Shown: positions 26,194-35,669, counted from the stretch's first letter. The stretch is 64,000 bases of DNA from Desertivirga brevis (GCF_017355835.1 NZ_JAFEWF010000010.1:62001-126000); one strand, 5' to 3'. Notes: generated by a model not told the origin, from the sequence alone. Numbers and translations: made by a program.

Positions 26194-27498
26194 ATGAAAA
26201 CTACTAATATAACTTACAAATGGACAGTGCTCGCGCTGTTCTCTTTAATTTTTACTGCTTGTAAAAAAGATAGCGTTTCATCCGTAATGCATGAGACACA
26301 AACAACAGTGACCGTTGAAAATGTATTGGATTCGAAACCATTGGTGGAATCGGGTACTTTCCAGGGAAGCGGAACTCCTCCAGTGATTTTCCCTGGCCAA
26401 GCGGTTAGCATTCAGTTTTCGGCAGCTAAGGGACAAGCAATTTCTTTTGCTACCATGTATGGTTGGTCTAACGATCTATTTTTCGCTCCTGCAAATCCCG
26501 GTATAGCGGTATACGATGCTAGTGGGAATGCGATAGAAGGAGATGTATCCTCACAAGTGAAACTCTGGGATAACGGAACACGAGTTAACCAGGTTCCGGG
26601 AGCAAATGTGAATCACCCGGGCGTGCAGGAGTCGAAAGTCGTTACAGAAGTAAGGGGAATGGATGCCCAGGGAAATGCTTACTTGCCGGCGTCGTCTTTG
26701 GTAAAAGCTACTCTAAAATATAATGGCAACTCTCTTTTTACACTGACACTTCAAAACATCTCTGGTGGAAGCAGCAATGAAACGCCGCTGAGTCCGGGCG
26801 TATGGTCTGTATCTTATGTCGCAGGAGGACAATTACTAAATCCTTCACCGTTATATTCAGCCGGTATGTCTGCTGCAAACGGACTTACCAGTCTTGCTGA
26901 AACAGGTAACAACGTTCCATTGAAAGACTATTTAACATCCATCACGGGCATCTTTACTCCGCTTTCACCGGTATTGCTTGTTGTGTATCATGGTGTGGAA
27001 AACCCAGTTTATAAATTGGGAATGCCAGACCGCGGACAAGGATTGAAAGCTCTGGCTCAGAAAGGAAATGCGGACACCCTGGCTGCCTACCTGAAAGGGA
27101 AACCGGGAATAAAAGCAGTTTATGTGCTTAAGGCACCGTCTACAACGGTACTGCTTCCGGTTATTGGAAGCCAGTCTGGAGGCAAAGTATCGCAAGAGAT
27201 TAACGTTAGCGAGGGTGATCGTGTAGCAATCGCAACGATGTATGGTTTCTCCAACGACTGGTTCTTTGCTAGTTCAGAAAATGGCATCGATGCAAATTTT
27301 AAAGGAGATGTATCTTCATTGATTAAACTTTTTGATAATGGTACAGCGCTTAATGAGTTTCCCGGTGCGAGTATCTCTCAGTTTAATTTAACTGGTACGC
27401 CCCTAAAAGAAAGTCTGCCTATTGCTCTTGTTCCAAATCCAAATATGTTTAATACTTTGCCAGAGGTGGCAAACATGATCAAGGTAACGCTGAAGTAG
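26194..27498 (+). CDS. Lipoprotein with two spondin-like domains
   Basis: A 434-residue lipoprotein: basic N-terminus, hydrophobic stretch and lipobox FTACKKD (Cys at about residue 23). It has two related domains. ATMYGWSNDLFFAP ... GDVSSQVKLWDNGTRVNQVPG is at about 90-145. ATMYGFSNDWFFAS ... GDVSSLIKLFDNGTALNEFPG is at about 345-400. Both are the Spondin_N core (metal-binding, F-spondin-like beta fold). A duplicated domain in one polypeptide is notable. Likely outer-membrane or surface anchored; ligand unknown. Confidence 0.88.
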   Translation: MKTTNITYKWTVLALFSLIFTACKKDSVSSVMHETQTTVTVENVLDSKPLVESGTFQGSGTPPVIFPGQAVSIQFSAAKGQAISFATMYGWSNDLFFAPANPGIAVYDASGNAIEGDVSSQVKLWDNGTRVNQVPGANVNHPGVQESKVVTEVRGMDAQGNAYLPASSLVKATLKYNGNSLFTLTLQNISGGSSNETPLSPGVWSVSYVAGGQLLNPSPLYSAGMSAANGLTSLAETGNNVPLKDYLTSITGIFTPLSPVLLVVYHGVENPVYKLGMPDRGQGLKALAQKGNADTLAAYLKGKPGIKAVYVLKAPSTTVLLPVIGSQSGGKVSQEINVSEGDRVAIATMYGFSNDWFFASSENGIDANFKGDVSSLIKLFDNGTALNEFPGASISQFNLTGTPLKESLPIALVPNPNMFNTLPEVANMIKVTLK

Positions 27499-27508
27499 TG
27501 TGAGTTTC

Positions 27509-27574
27509 AATTTCGGTAGCCTTATTACTTCAATATCAGAAGATACTGATAGTAATAATGGCTACTGAAATTTT
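27509..27574 (+). terminator. Long hairpin terminator after the spondin lipoprotein
   Basis: AATTTCGGTAGCCTTATTACT (27509-27529) is complementary to 27551-27572 (one bulge, one mismatch) and is followed by TTTTG. A near-perfect 20-bp stem. Confidence 0.65.
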
Positions 27575-27658
27575 GCTGCAAACAGCATTTATAATTATCT
27601 AAAGAAAATAATAAGCAGTTGGCTTTTCATTTATCTTTTGGTACCATATATCCAGATT

Positions 27659-28666
27659 TTAAAATTTGATAACTATTTTTCCAAAGGCAGTACCGGATTT
27701 AAGCTTTTGAAAAGCCTCTTGTACCTGGTGTATAGAATAAATACTGTCAATGACTGGCCTTATATTATTTCTCTCTATTGCCTGTACCAATTCGGCCAGC
27801 TCTTGGGCGTGCCCTACGGAATAGCCCTGTAAGCGGATGTAATTGATTATTAATGGAAAAATATCGATAGCAATTTTGCTTCCCGTTAAAAATCCTGCGA
27901 TTCCAACATAACCATGCTCCCTAACAGAAAGAATGCTTTGTTCTATTGTCTCGTTTCCCCCTACATCCAGGGTAACATCTACCCCTATTCCTCCATTAAG
28001 TCGCTTTACTTCTGCACTCCACTTGGGAACTTCTTGATAATTGATCACAGCATCTGCTCCCAGATCAAGCAGCAGTTGTTCTTTAGTCTTACTTCCGGTA
28101 GTGGCTATAACTTTCAAACCGAAAGCTTTTGCAATTAGCAAGGCAAAAAGTGAAACTCCACCGCTTCCCTGCACTAAAATAGTTTGACCGGCCTTAATTC
28201 CAGCCTGATTTACCAGGCTTGCCCAAGCCGTAAGTCCGGCAACCGAAAGTGCTGCTGATTCTTCATCCGTCAAATTTTCCGGCGCAGATACCAATGTATC
28301 TTCTGGTTGTACAGTAAATTCTGCTAAAGTTCCGGGTGTTTGGAGTCCTGTTCTAACCTGATTGGCGTAACTGGATATTTTTCCTCCCTGCCATCTTGGA
28401 ATAAATGGAATTAGCACTCTGTCGCCTTTCTTCCATCGATTAACATTTGCCCCTACCTGTTCAACTACACCTATACCTTCTGAAACGGGAACGTGAGGCA
28501 GCGGTAGATTAGGGGCCATTACTCCCTCTACAACAACAAGGTCCAGGTACTGAAGGGAGACAGCAGTAGTTCTTACCAACACTTCATTTGCGCCAATTTG
28601 TGGCGTAGGTATTTCCCTTAATTGAAGATTCTGAATGCCAAATTGTTCTAATTGTATTGCTTTCAT
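27659..28666 (-). CDS. Zinc-less medium-chain dehydrogenase/quinone reductase-type oxidoreductase
   Basis: A 335-residue NAD(P)H-dependent MDR enzyme. It has an N-terminal GroES-like domain (VPVSEGIGVVEQVGANVNRWKKGDRV) and the Rossmann motif ILVQGSGGVSLFALLIAKAFG (about 170). GSKTKEQLLLDLGADAVINY follows, typical of quinone oxidoreductases and enone reductases. The catalytic zinc ligands of alcohol dehydrogenases are absent. It is upstream of nothing in its own direction; the -7 box TAGTTTTG at 28693-28686 may drive it. The AraC gene at 28724 on the same strand could regulate it. Confidence 0.85.
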   Translation of the reverse strand: MKAIQLEQFGIQNLQLREIPTPQIGANEVLVRTTAVSLQYLDLVVVEGVMAPNLPLPHVPVSEGIGVVEQVGANVNRWKKGDRVLIPFIPRWQGGKISSYANQVRTGLQTPGTLAEFTVQPEDTLVSAPENLTDEESAALSVAGLTAWASLVNQAGIKAGQTILVQGSGGVSLFALLIAKAFGLKVIATTGSKTKEQLLLDLGADAVINYQEVPKWSAEVKRLNGGIGVDVTLDVGGNETIEQSILSVREHGYVGIAGFLTGSKIAIDIFPLIINYIRLQGYSVGHAQELAELVQAIERNNIRPVIDSIYSIHQVQEAFQKLKSGTAFGKIVIKF

Positions 28667-28685
28667 AATTGTCTTTATTATAAAG

Positions 28686-28693
28686 CAAAACTA
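28686..28693 (-). promoter_or_regulatory. Candidate -7 promoter box for the MDR gene
   Basis: On the minus strand TAGTTTTG fits TAnnTTTG and lies 20 bases before the ATG at 28666. The -33 element is not clear. Confidence 0.4.
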
Positions 28694-28723
28694 GATAAGG
28701 ATCACCTGTAAAAATTATGGCGA

Positions 28724-29641
28724 TCAAACCAATTGATATGATATTGAAACGTGCTTTTTTCTAAACTGAGTAGGCGTTTCTCCGACAAGCTTCTTGAAAA
28801 ATATGTGAAAATTAGAAGAATGCTCGAAGCCTAAGCAGTAAGCTATTTGAGTAATATCCCAACTACTATGTTGTAGTAAAGCCTTCGCTTCCTTTCCAAT
28901 TTGCTCTGCAATCCATTCAGTAGTAGTTTTACCTGTAACTTCTTTTAATGCTCGGTTCAAATAGTTTGTATGCACATTTAACTGGGCAGCAAACTCCTTT
29001 GCCGTTCTAAGTTTCAAAACCTGATTAGGAGAATCAATAGGAAATTGCCTTTCTAGTAGCTCCAAAAAAAAGGAAGATAGCCTTTCCGTTGCATTCGTCG
29101 ACTGAAAAAATGAATCGGGTGATTGCATTTTCATTGCCTCATGCATTACAATCTGTATATAGCTCCTTAGTAAGTCGTATCTATTAAGGTAGGATGAAGC
29201 AACCTCCCGAATCATCGATTCGAAAAGGGCACTTAATACGCTAAGGCTGTCTTCTGAAGGGAAAAAAATATGATTACCTCCAGCCTTGAAAAGCGGAGAA
29301 GTAGAAAGACTGTTATTCTTGAGGTTCATGTCCACAAAATCTTCGGTGAAAAGGCAGAAATATCCTGTTTGAATATTCGTAGTAGGCTCCCAGGAGTAAG
29401 GTATCAATGGATTCATGAAGGTCAATGCCGGACTTTTCAAATACAGGGATGTGTTTGAGGTTGACATAAGCCCCTCTCCTTGTAATATCAAGGATATTTT
29501 GTAAAAGTCTCTCCTATTTGTAGGTAGTGAGGTAGCATCACAAGCAAAATCTTCTCGTCTGTACACATTAAATTGCCCTGTATATCTATCTCCCTGGGAA
29601 TGACGATTGTAGAATTCATTGATGGTTTCCTTTGTCCTCAT
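28724..29641 (-). CDS. AraC family transcriptional regulator
   Basis: A 305-residue protein. N-terminal AraC-binding-like domain about 30-165 (SLILQGEGLMSTSNTSLYLKSPALTFMNPLIPYSWEP). C-terminal HTH_18 domain about 200-300 with TAKEFAAQLNVHTNYLNRALKEVTGKTTTEWI and ITQIAYCLGFEHSSNFHIFFKKLVGETPTQFRKKH. Positioned just upstream of the MDR oxidoreductase on the same strand. Divergent from a second AraC gene 320 bases away. Confidence 0.9.
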   Translation of the reverse strand: MRTKETINEFYNRHSQGDRYTGQFNVYRREDFACDATSLPTNRRDFYKISLILQGEGLMSTSNTSLYLKSPALTFMNPLIPYSWEPTTNIQTGYFCLFTEDFVDMNLKNNSLSTSPLFKAGGNHIFFPSEDSLSVLSALFESMIREVASSYLNRYDLLRSYIQIVMHEAMKMQSPDSFFQSTNATERLSSFFLELLERQFPIDSPNQVLKLRTAKEFAAQLNVHTNYLNRALKEVTGKTTTEWIAEQIGKEAKALLQHSSWDITQIAYCLGFEHSSNFHIFFKKLVGETPTQFRKKHVSISYQLV

Positions 29642-29963
29642 TCTGCCAAGTTATGATTTTCAAACAAATTAGGAATCCTTAAAAGTATTTGAAAATCGGC
29701 AGACATTCTGAATGTTCCTAGCTATCTTTCAAAGTCTACTGTTTAGATATTTTTGTTTTTTCTTGTAAAGAATGTAACATTTAGACTTTTGTTGAAAAAA
29801 CAAATGAGATATTAGTTTCTAAAGTTTTTTACGCGTTACTGAATTTAGCTAATTACATATAATCAAGTAGACGACAACAAACAGGTTTTTAAAACGACCG
29901 TCTTGTCAGGTTTTAGCCTTCTATACGAGTAGTTAGCTCCTTTACTTAAAATAATTTTAAGCA
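29642..29963. other. Intergenic region between two divergent AraC genes
   Basis: 322 AT-rich bases, without a gene or clear repeat. It must hold both promoters. Confidence 0.4.
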
Positions 29964-30824
29964 ATGAAATTAATACCGGTCAGACAGATAGAGGTGAGCC
30001 AGAAACGGGAGATAAGTGAAGGTAGATTCAGCATCCGTGCATTGCAGCAAGTGCTTAGGGGTGATGTGGTTCACCATCTTCACAAACATAATTTCTATTT
30101 TGTACTTGCCGTATCAGAGGGAGCGGGCTTGCACGAGATCGACTTCGTGTCATACCCCGTACATTCTCACTCAATATTTATTCTTCGCCCTGGTCAGGTT
30201 CACAGGTTAGAGCTGGCGGCAGGTAGCTTAGGGTTTTTAATGGAATTTGATTTGTCATTTTATAAGCCTAAGGATAGCATTAAGGAACATCGATGGAGAA
30301 GAGTATCTACCAAGAACTTCTGCAAGGTGGAAGAAGGCAGATTCAAAAAGTTGAATGCTTACCTGGCTTCCATTTTTGATGAATATTCCAACGGCCAGGA
30401 TGGGTATTTGGAAGCGATCCAAGCTAATTTGAACTTGTTTTTTATTGAAAATTCCAGGCAAAGTTCTAATCCTGCTAGCGCAACAAAAGGCGAAAATGAT
30501 TACATGAAAGATCGTTTCGAAGCGCTGCTTCATCTGCTGGAAACGAATATTACCAGTAAAAAGAATGTCACCGAATATGCTGAAATGTTTAATCTTTCTA
30601 CCTACCAGTTGAATGCTATTACGAAGAAAACGGTTGGTAAAACTGTTTCTAATCTTATTAATGAACAAATTATACTTGAAGCAAAACGCCTTCTACTGGC
30701 CACCCCTCATCAGGTAAAAGACATTGCTTATAATCTTGGTTACGAAGATATCTCTTACTTTATCCGCTTCTTCAAAAAGCAGACGGGACAATCTCCGGAC
30801 GCCTTTCGTCGAAATTTCAAATAA
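29964..30824 (+). CDS. AraC family transcriptional regulator
   Basis: A 286-residue protein. The cupin-type N-terminus is HHLHKHNFYFVLAVSEGAGLHEIDF ... HSIFILRPGQVHRLEL. The C-terminal AraC HTH is NVTEYAEMFNLSTYQLNAITKKTVGKTVSNLI and VKDIAYNLGYEDISYFIRFFKKQTGQSPDAFRRNF. The upstream half contains many His residues typical of the RolX/ligand-binding cupin. It probably controls the downstream membrane protein and oxidoreductase (30906-32021), which follow in the same direction. Confidence 0.9.
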   Translation: MKLIPVRQIEVSQKREISEGRFSIRALQQVLRGDVVHHLHKHNFYFVLAVSEGAGLHEIDFVSYPVHSHSIFILRPGQVHRLELAAGSLGFLMEFDLSFYKPKDSIKEHRWRRVSTKNFCKVEEGRFKKLNAYLASIFDEYSNGQDGYLEAIQANLNLFFIENSRQSSNPASATKGENDYMKDRFEALLHLLETNITSKKNVTEYAEMFNLSTYQLNAITKKTVGKTVSNLINEQIILEAKRLLLATPHQVKDIAYNLGYEDISYFIRFFKKQTGQSPDAFRRNFK

Positions 30825-30905
30825 GTCCTATCCAACTCATCATTCGTCCTACCATCCCCCTTCCTGCTCATTCTACTTTTGTTGCAGATCAAAAAACGTA
30901 ACAGC

Positions 30906-31145
30906 ATGAAGACGAAAGCAAGAATTTTAATGGCAATCAAAATCTGGATCGTAATTTATCCCTCCATTACTCTTTTCTTATTTCTGTTCGGGACGGACCT
31001 TGCAGCTTTTCCCTTGTATCAGCGCACCTTCTTCTTAACCATTTCATTGGTACCCTGGATGGTGTTTATCGGTATCCCTTTCATTGATTTCGTTGCTGGT
31101 CAAGTTTTCAGAAGCCGTCTTTCCAAAAATGAAGGCGAGAAATAA
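30906..31145 (+). CDS. Small two-helix membrane protein
   Basis: A 79-residue protein from ATG 30906: MKTKARILMAIKIWIVIYPSITLFLFLFG (TM1), then FFLTISLVPWMVFIGIPFIDFV (TM2) and a short charged tail. Pattern resembles small proteins next to flavin oxidoreductases in Bacteroidota. It overlaps the start of the FAD oxidoreductase pseudogene by 17 bases. Function unknown. Confidence 0.65.
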   Translation: MKTKARILMAIKIWIVIYPSITLFLFLFGTDLAAFPLYQRTFFLTISLVPWMVFIGIPFIDFVAGQVFRSRLSKNEGEK

Positions 31146-32021
31146 AAATTATAGGGCTTATTCATTAAGCAGAAGAGCCTTTCTAAGACAAACCGGCATA
31201 ATGCTCACTGGCATTTACCTTCCGGCATTATCAAATACTTCAGTCACTATAGAGAGCATGAAACATACAAATTTCGACGTCATAATTATTGGAGGAAGCT
31301 ATTCCGGACTTGCAGCAGGGTTAGCCCTTGGAAGAGCCCAGATGAATGTGTTGGTTGTAGATGGAGGGCATCCCTGCAATAAACAAACACCTTATTCTCA
31401 TAATTTTCTGACTCAGGATGGCACGAAACCTGCGGAAACAGCATGGTTAGCTAAGCAGCAAGTTCAAAAATATACTACTGTTGAATTCCTAAATGGCATT
31501 GCTGTTAAAAGCAGGAAAACAGTTAGCGGTCAATTTGAAATCGAGATGGAATCTGGTGAGAAGTTTCGGGGAGATAAGCTGATAATTGCTACCGGTATCA
31601 AAGATCAGATTCCTGATATTCGAGGGTTTTCTGAATGCTGGGGCATATCAGTTCTGCACTGTCCGTTCTGTCATGGTTGGGAAGTAAGGAATGAAAAGAC
31701 GGGCATTTTTGCCAATGGACAAGATGGGTTTGAGCTGTGTAAGCTGATATCCAACTGGACAAGTGAGCTGTTTTTGTTTACCAACGGCACATCAACCCTT
31801 AGCCCTGAGCAATTACAAAAGTTGGAAAGTCATCATATAACAATAGTAGAAAAGAAAGTTACCCGACTGGAACACAGCAGTGGTTGATGGAAACAACGGT
31901 TGAGGGCGTGTATGCCTGCGGTGGTAATGCTTCCCGAATGCGTACTGTAGCAAATGCTGTTGCAATGGGTACAACTGCAGGAATGATGGTGACTAAAAAA
32001 ATAGTTTTTGAAGAATTCTAA
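31129..32021 (+). pseudogene. Thioredoxin reductase-like FAD oxidoreductase with an internal deletion and a Tat-like leader
   Basis: The frame from ATG 31129 has SLSRRAFLRQTGIMLTGIYLP (a twin-arginine-like leader). The FAD domain follows: FDVIIIGGSYSGLAAGLALGRAQ, VVDGGHPCNKQT, IIATGIKDQIPD. The disulphide motif region is HCPFCHGWE. It ends at a TGA at 31887 after VTRLEHSSG. A separate frame from 31888 encodes the family's C-terminus (TTVEGVYACGGNASRMRTVANAVAMGTTAG). Roughly 60 residues are missing and the two pieces are out of frame, so a deletion has destroyed the gene. The canonical CGDNAS is changed to CGGNAS. Confidence 0.75.
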
Positions 32022-32098
32022 TCACATTCACAAGTCCTAGTGTCTTAAATAAAAAGAATCAAACAGAAAATTATCCATAAAAATTAAATTGTAATCAG

Positions 32099-32695
32099 AT
32101 GAAAATCATTATTGTAGGTGCTACCGGCACTATGGGAAAGTACCTAGCGACCGCTTTCGAAAAAGAACATGAAGTTATACGGGTTGGATCGAAAGCCGGA
32201 GACATTCCCACCGATATCACCTCTACCGAATCCATTGAAAATTTATTTAAACAGACAGGACCATTTGATGCACTCATCTCCACCGCTGGCCCATCTTATG
32301 TAGGCCCCTGGAAAACGATGACAGATAAAGAGTTTCGTCGGGGAATTGAGGGAAAATTAATGGGGCAGGTGAATCTGGTATTGATCGGTCAGCATTATAT
32401 CAATCCCAAAGGCTCATTTACATTAATCACGGGGGCTTTAGCACAGGAGCCCGTATTGCATTTTGCTAATGCCTCTATGGCCAATGGAGCAATTGAAGCG
32501 TTCGTACGTGCAGCAGCAATTGAGTTAGAAAACGGGATTCGTATTAATGCTGTTAGCCCTACCGTTATTGAAGCTTCACCACAATATTTTCCTTTCTTCC
32601 CAGGTGATATTCCTGTAACGATGAGACAATTGGAGTACGGCTTTCGGAAAAGTGTTTTTGGCGCAAATACAGGTCAGATTATTAAGCCATATTAA
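32099..32695 (+). CDS. Atypical short-chain dehydrogenase/reductase-like protein
   Basis: A 198-residue Rossmann protein: GATGTMGKYLATAF (NAD binding), GDIPTDITSTESIENLF, ALISTAGPSYVGPW, SFTLITGALAQEP. Where classical SDRs carry the catalytic Y-x3-K, this protein has N-A-S-M-A-N-G, so Tyr and Lys are lost. This is known in some small SDRs of bacteria whose function is unknown. Follows the broken oxidoreductase. Confidence 0.82.
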   Translation: MKIIIVGATGTMGKYLATAFEKEHEVIRVGSKAGDIPTDITSTESIENLFKQTGPFDALISTAGPSYVGPWKTMTDKEFRRGIEGKLMGQVNLVLIGQHYINPKGSFTLITGALAQEPVLHFANASMANGAIEAFVRAAAIELENGIRINAVSPTVIEASPQYFPFFPGDIPVTMRQLEYGFRKSVFGANTGQIIKPY

Positions 32696-32760
32696 TTTAA
32701 AATACGACGCAAAGGCTACCACCATTCCTTTTGGAAACTAATATTTATCTTACAATACTT

Positions 32761-33564
32761 ATGAAGACGTATTTTGTTGATTCGTTTACGAGTCAAAAAT
32801 TTAAAGGAAACCCGGCAGCTGTATGTATTGTCGAACAAGATGTTAGCAGTGAAACTATGCAAAGTATTGCAACAGAAATTGGTTTTTCTGAGACTGCATT
32901 TATTAAAAAAACGGCAACAGGAAGTTTTGACATTCGATTTTTTACTCCGAAAAAAGAAATTCCTTTATGTGGCCATGCCACATTAGCTTCGTCCAAAATC
33001 ATCTTCGATACTACCGATTTGGAGCAAATAAGCTTTCTTAACTGCGAAAACGTGGAATTATCCGTCCAAAAGCAGGAGGGCAAAATTGTAATGCAGTTTC
33101 CGGTTTATGATACAGAAAAGATAGAAGTTCCGAAAGCGATGCTCGATGCACTGGGAATTGATAAGATTGTGACTTCCCGCTATAGTCCCAAGAATAAAAT
33201 TACCCTCCTTGAAATTGAAAACATTGAAGCTTTGTCACTTTTAAAACCAGACTTCCTGGCCTTAGTCAACTCGCATAATGGTATAAACGGTGTTCTCGTA
33301 ACGGCCGAATCTACGGGAGATGTATACGATTTTCATTATCGCTATTTTTGGCCCTGGGCAGGTACGAATGAAGATCCTGTAACAGGGGGAGTACAAACGT
33401 TTCTAACCAAGTACTGGGCAGCAAAACTTAATAAAACTAAATTCAGAGCGTTTCAATCTTCTGCCAGAACGGGAGAAATGGATACAGAATTATTGAGTGA
33501 TCATGTTTTGATCCGTGGAGAGGCTGTAATTGTATTTGAAGGTATTTTGAAAGATGTTAATTGA
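32761..33564 (+). CDS. PhzF family isomerase/epimerase-like protein
   Basis: A 267-residue protein of two related barrel-like halves. Start chosen at ATG 32761 (MKTYFVDSFTSQKFKGNPAAVCIVEQD). The catalytic Glu is in GFSETAFI (about 45) and LCGHATLAS is at about 70. The C-terminal half has FAPWAGxxEDPVTGG-type FWPWAGTNEDPVTGGVQ. This is the PhzF/YddE signature; substrates are often unknown outside phenazine clusters. Overlaps the next gene by 11 bases, so the two are coupled. Confidence 0.9.
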   Translation: MKTYFVDSFTSQKFKGNPAAVCIVEQDVSSETMQSIATEIGFSETAFIKKTATGSFDIRFFTPKKEIPLCGHATLASSKIIFDTTDLEQISFLNCENVELSVQKQEGKIVMQFPVYDTEKIEVPKAMLDALGIDKIVTSRYSPKNKITLLEIENIEALSLLKPDFLALVNSHNGINGVLVTAESTGDVYDFHYRYFWPWAGTNEDPVTGGVQTFLTKYWAAKLNKTKFRAFQSSARTGEMDTELLSDHVLIRGEAVIVFEGILKDVN

Positions 33565-34006
33565 AGTATTAAAATCACTATTTAACCGGGATCTAAACCG
33601 GCTTAGAACTGAGATTAGTTCCTACAAGAATGAAGAGAACCTCTGGAGAGTGGAGGAATCAATTACGAATTCCGCCGGAAATCTTTGCCTGCATTTGATT
33701 GGTAACCTTAACACCTACATTGGTAAGGAAATTGGTAATACTGGCTACGTCAGAAACAGAGAACTGGAGTTTTCTTTGAAAAACGTCGACAGAGAAGAAT
33801 TGCTACAAAGCATAGATAATACGATCAAAGTAGTGGAAACATCTTTGGATAAGCTAGACGAGAGGGCTTTGGCGGCGGAATATCCCATCCTGGTATTTGA
33901 TCAAAAAACATCGACTGAGTTTCTGCTGGTTCATCTGACTACTCATTTAACCTATCATCTGGGACAGATAAACTATCATAGGAGAATGGTGGACAGAGTG
34001 GCCTAA
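33554..34006 (+). CDS. DUF1572/DinB-superfamily protein
   Basis: A 150-residue helical protein: MLIEVLKSLFNRDLNRLRTEISSYKNEENLW, NSAGNLCLHLIGNLNTYIGKEIG, and FLLVHLTTHLTYHLGQINYHRRM. The His residues of the last two segments are the probable metal ligands of the DinB-like four-helix bundle. ATG overlaps the PhzF gene end. Unrelated at sequence level to the DinB-like protein at 14768. Confidence 0.82.
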   Translation: MLIEVLKSLFNRDLNRLRTEISSYKNEENLWRVEESITNSAGNLCLHLIGNLNTYIGKEIGNTGYVRNRELEFSLKNVDREELLQSIDNTIKVVETSLDKLDERALAAEYPILVFDQKTSTEFLLVHLTTHLTYHLGQINYHRRMVDRVA

Positions 34007-34053
34007 AATGCAAATTCAGTTATATTAGAACCCTCAACTAAGATTAGAGTTAG

Positions 34054-35397
34054 ATGCCTTTGTATAAGTTCTTATTTATATTAATTCTATTGCCATTCTT
34101 TTCTAATGGCCAAACACAGCAGGAAAAGATTGACGGATTAATAACTTCATACCAGGATTTGAACTACTTCAATGGCACCGTACTTATTTCTCGCGGTGGC
34201 AAAGTTATTTTTGACAAAGCCTATGGCTATCAAAACTATAAGACCAGTACATTTAACTCCGCTGAAAGTGTTTTTCAAATCGGTTCCCTCACTAAACCTT
34301 TTACCAGCATGATCATCCTGAAATTAGCCGAGGGGAAGAAACTCTCACTTCAGGACCGGCTTCAATCTTATTTCCCGGAATTTAAGTATGGCAGTGATAT
34401 CACGATAGAACAATTACTTACACATACTTCCGGAGTTTACGAAAACTATAAAAAACAGGGCCCAGAAATATTATTCACCAACAGGACTATCTCGGCACAG
34501 GAAATTTCACGGGAAATATTCAGCCATCCTCTTAACTTTTCTCCCGGATCTCGTTTCTCTTATTCCAACTCCGGGTACAACCTATTGGGATTGATTATAG
34601 AAAAGGTTACTGGCTCCACTTACAAGAATGCCGTTAATCAGTATATTTTCAAACCTGCAGGAATGAAAAATAGCGGTTACAATTTCCAGAAGCTGAAAAG
34701 TCGCCTTAAAACAACAAATTATTCTTACTGGTCAGCCACACAACATCTGGAAGAACCAGTATGGAATCCAGCAGCCACTTTTTCATCAGGTGCTTTATAT
34801 TCTACTTCCCGCGACCTGTATAAATGGTATCAGTCGATAAGAGATAATAAAATAATATCAAAAGAAGCTACTACCAGAGCAACTACTACTTTCAAAGATG
34901 GGTACGGCTACGGCTGGTTTATCGATAGTCTGTACAAAAAGAAAATTGTTTCTCACGGAGGAAACATAGAAGGAGCTACAAGTTACTTTCTTATGGATCC
35001 CGTAGATGATATCTGTATTATCCTTCTAAACAATATCAATAATGTTAAACTAGAGCGGGTAGGCAATACTATCCTTGGCATACTGCTGGATAAACCTTAT
35101 TCAATTCCTCGTCAAAAGCAGGCCATTCAATTGGACGAGCAGACTCTTGACAAATTTGTAGGAAACTATGAGCTATCCGAAAATCATTTTGTGATCGTGT
35201 CGAAAGAAGGCGCTCAGCTGTATATTGAGATTGACGGAGAGAAACGACTGAAAATTTTTCCCGAAAAAGCAAAGTCGTTCTTTATTCCAGGCGAAGATAT
35301 TGACGTAAATTTCGTTTCTGATCAGGATGGTGTAAAGCAGGTCAGAATCCGGCGAGGGCTATTAACGCGGATCGGGGACAAAGTGAAGGCTTTATAA
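34054..35397 (+). CDS. Serine hydrolase of the beta-lactamase class C/penicillin-binding family
   Basis: A 447-residue exported enzyme with a signal peptide (MPLYKFLFILILLPFFSNGQ). Active-site motifs: S-L-T-K (about residue 79), Y-S-N (about 170) and H-G-G (about 305). A C-terminal extension of about 90 residues (LDEQTLDKFVGNYELSENHFVIVSK) is the DUF3471-like tail found in such hydrolases. Likely periplasmic esterase or D-amino peptidase; beta-lactamase activity is possible but not implied. Confidence 0.9.
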   Translation: MPLYKFLFILILLPFFSNGQTQQEKIDGLITSYQDLNYFNGTVLISRGGKVIFDKAYGYQNYKTSTFNSAESVFQIGSLTKPFTSMIILKLAEGKKLSLQDRLQSYFPEFKYGSDITIEQLLTHTSGVYENYKKQGPEILFTNRTISAQEISREIFSHPLNFSPGSRFSYSNSGYNLLGLIIEKVTGSTYKNAVNQYIFKPAGMKNSGYNFQKLKSRLKTTNYSYWSATQHLEEPVWNPAATFSSGALYSTSRDLYKWYQSIRDNKIISKEATTRATTTFKDGYGYGWFIDSLYKKKIVSHGGNIEGATSYFLMDPVDDICIILLNNINNVKLERVGNTILGILLDKPYSIPRQKQAIQLDEQTLDKFVGNYELSENHFVIVSKEGAQLYIEIDGEKRLKIFPEKAKSFFIPGEDIDVNFVSDQDGVKQVRIRRGLLTRIGDKVKAL

Positions 35398-35669
35398 ACG
35401 GATAAGCATCAAGTTTGACTCCAATTTGAATCTTTGTCAAATCGCGTGGATCTTCGGAAGCTCATACAAATTGATCGGTTGTAGTGCCAAGATCGACTCT
35501 AAATTACACCAAAATGTCTACGGTTATCAAAGAAAGCCTTTCTGATCCCAGTCATTGTTGACGGCCTCAATCTGGTGCCATAAGTCGTTTAACTCTTGCT
35601 CCTCAGGGTTATCCGGATCTACTTACTGCAGTTTTTGAAAAAGGAGAATTTAGTAATCAAGCGATATAC

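Noticed and set aside
35526..35622. Minus-strand frame VDPDNPEEQELNDLWHQIEAVNNDWD before a stop
   Set aside because: It looks like a real protein tail but no family is recognised and no start or upstream domain is present; left out as unsupported.
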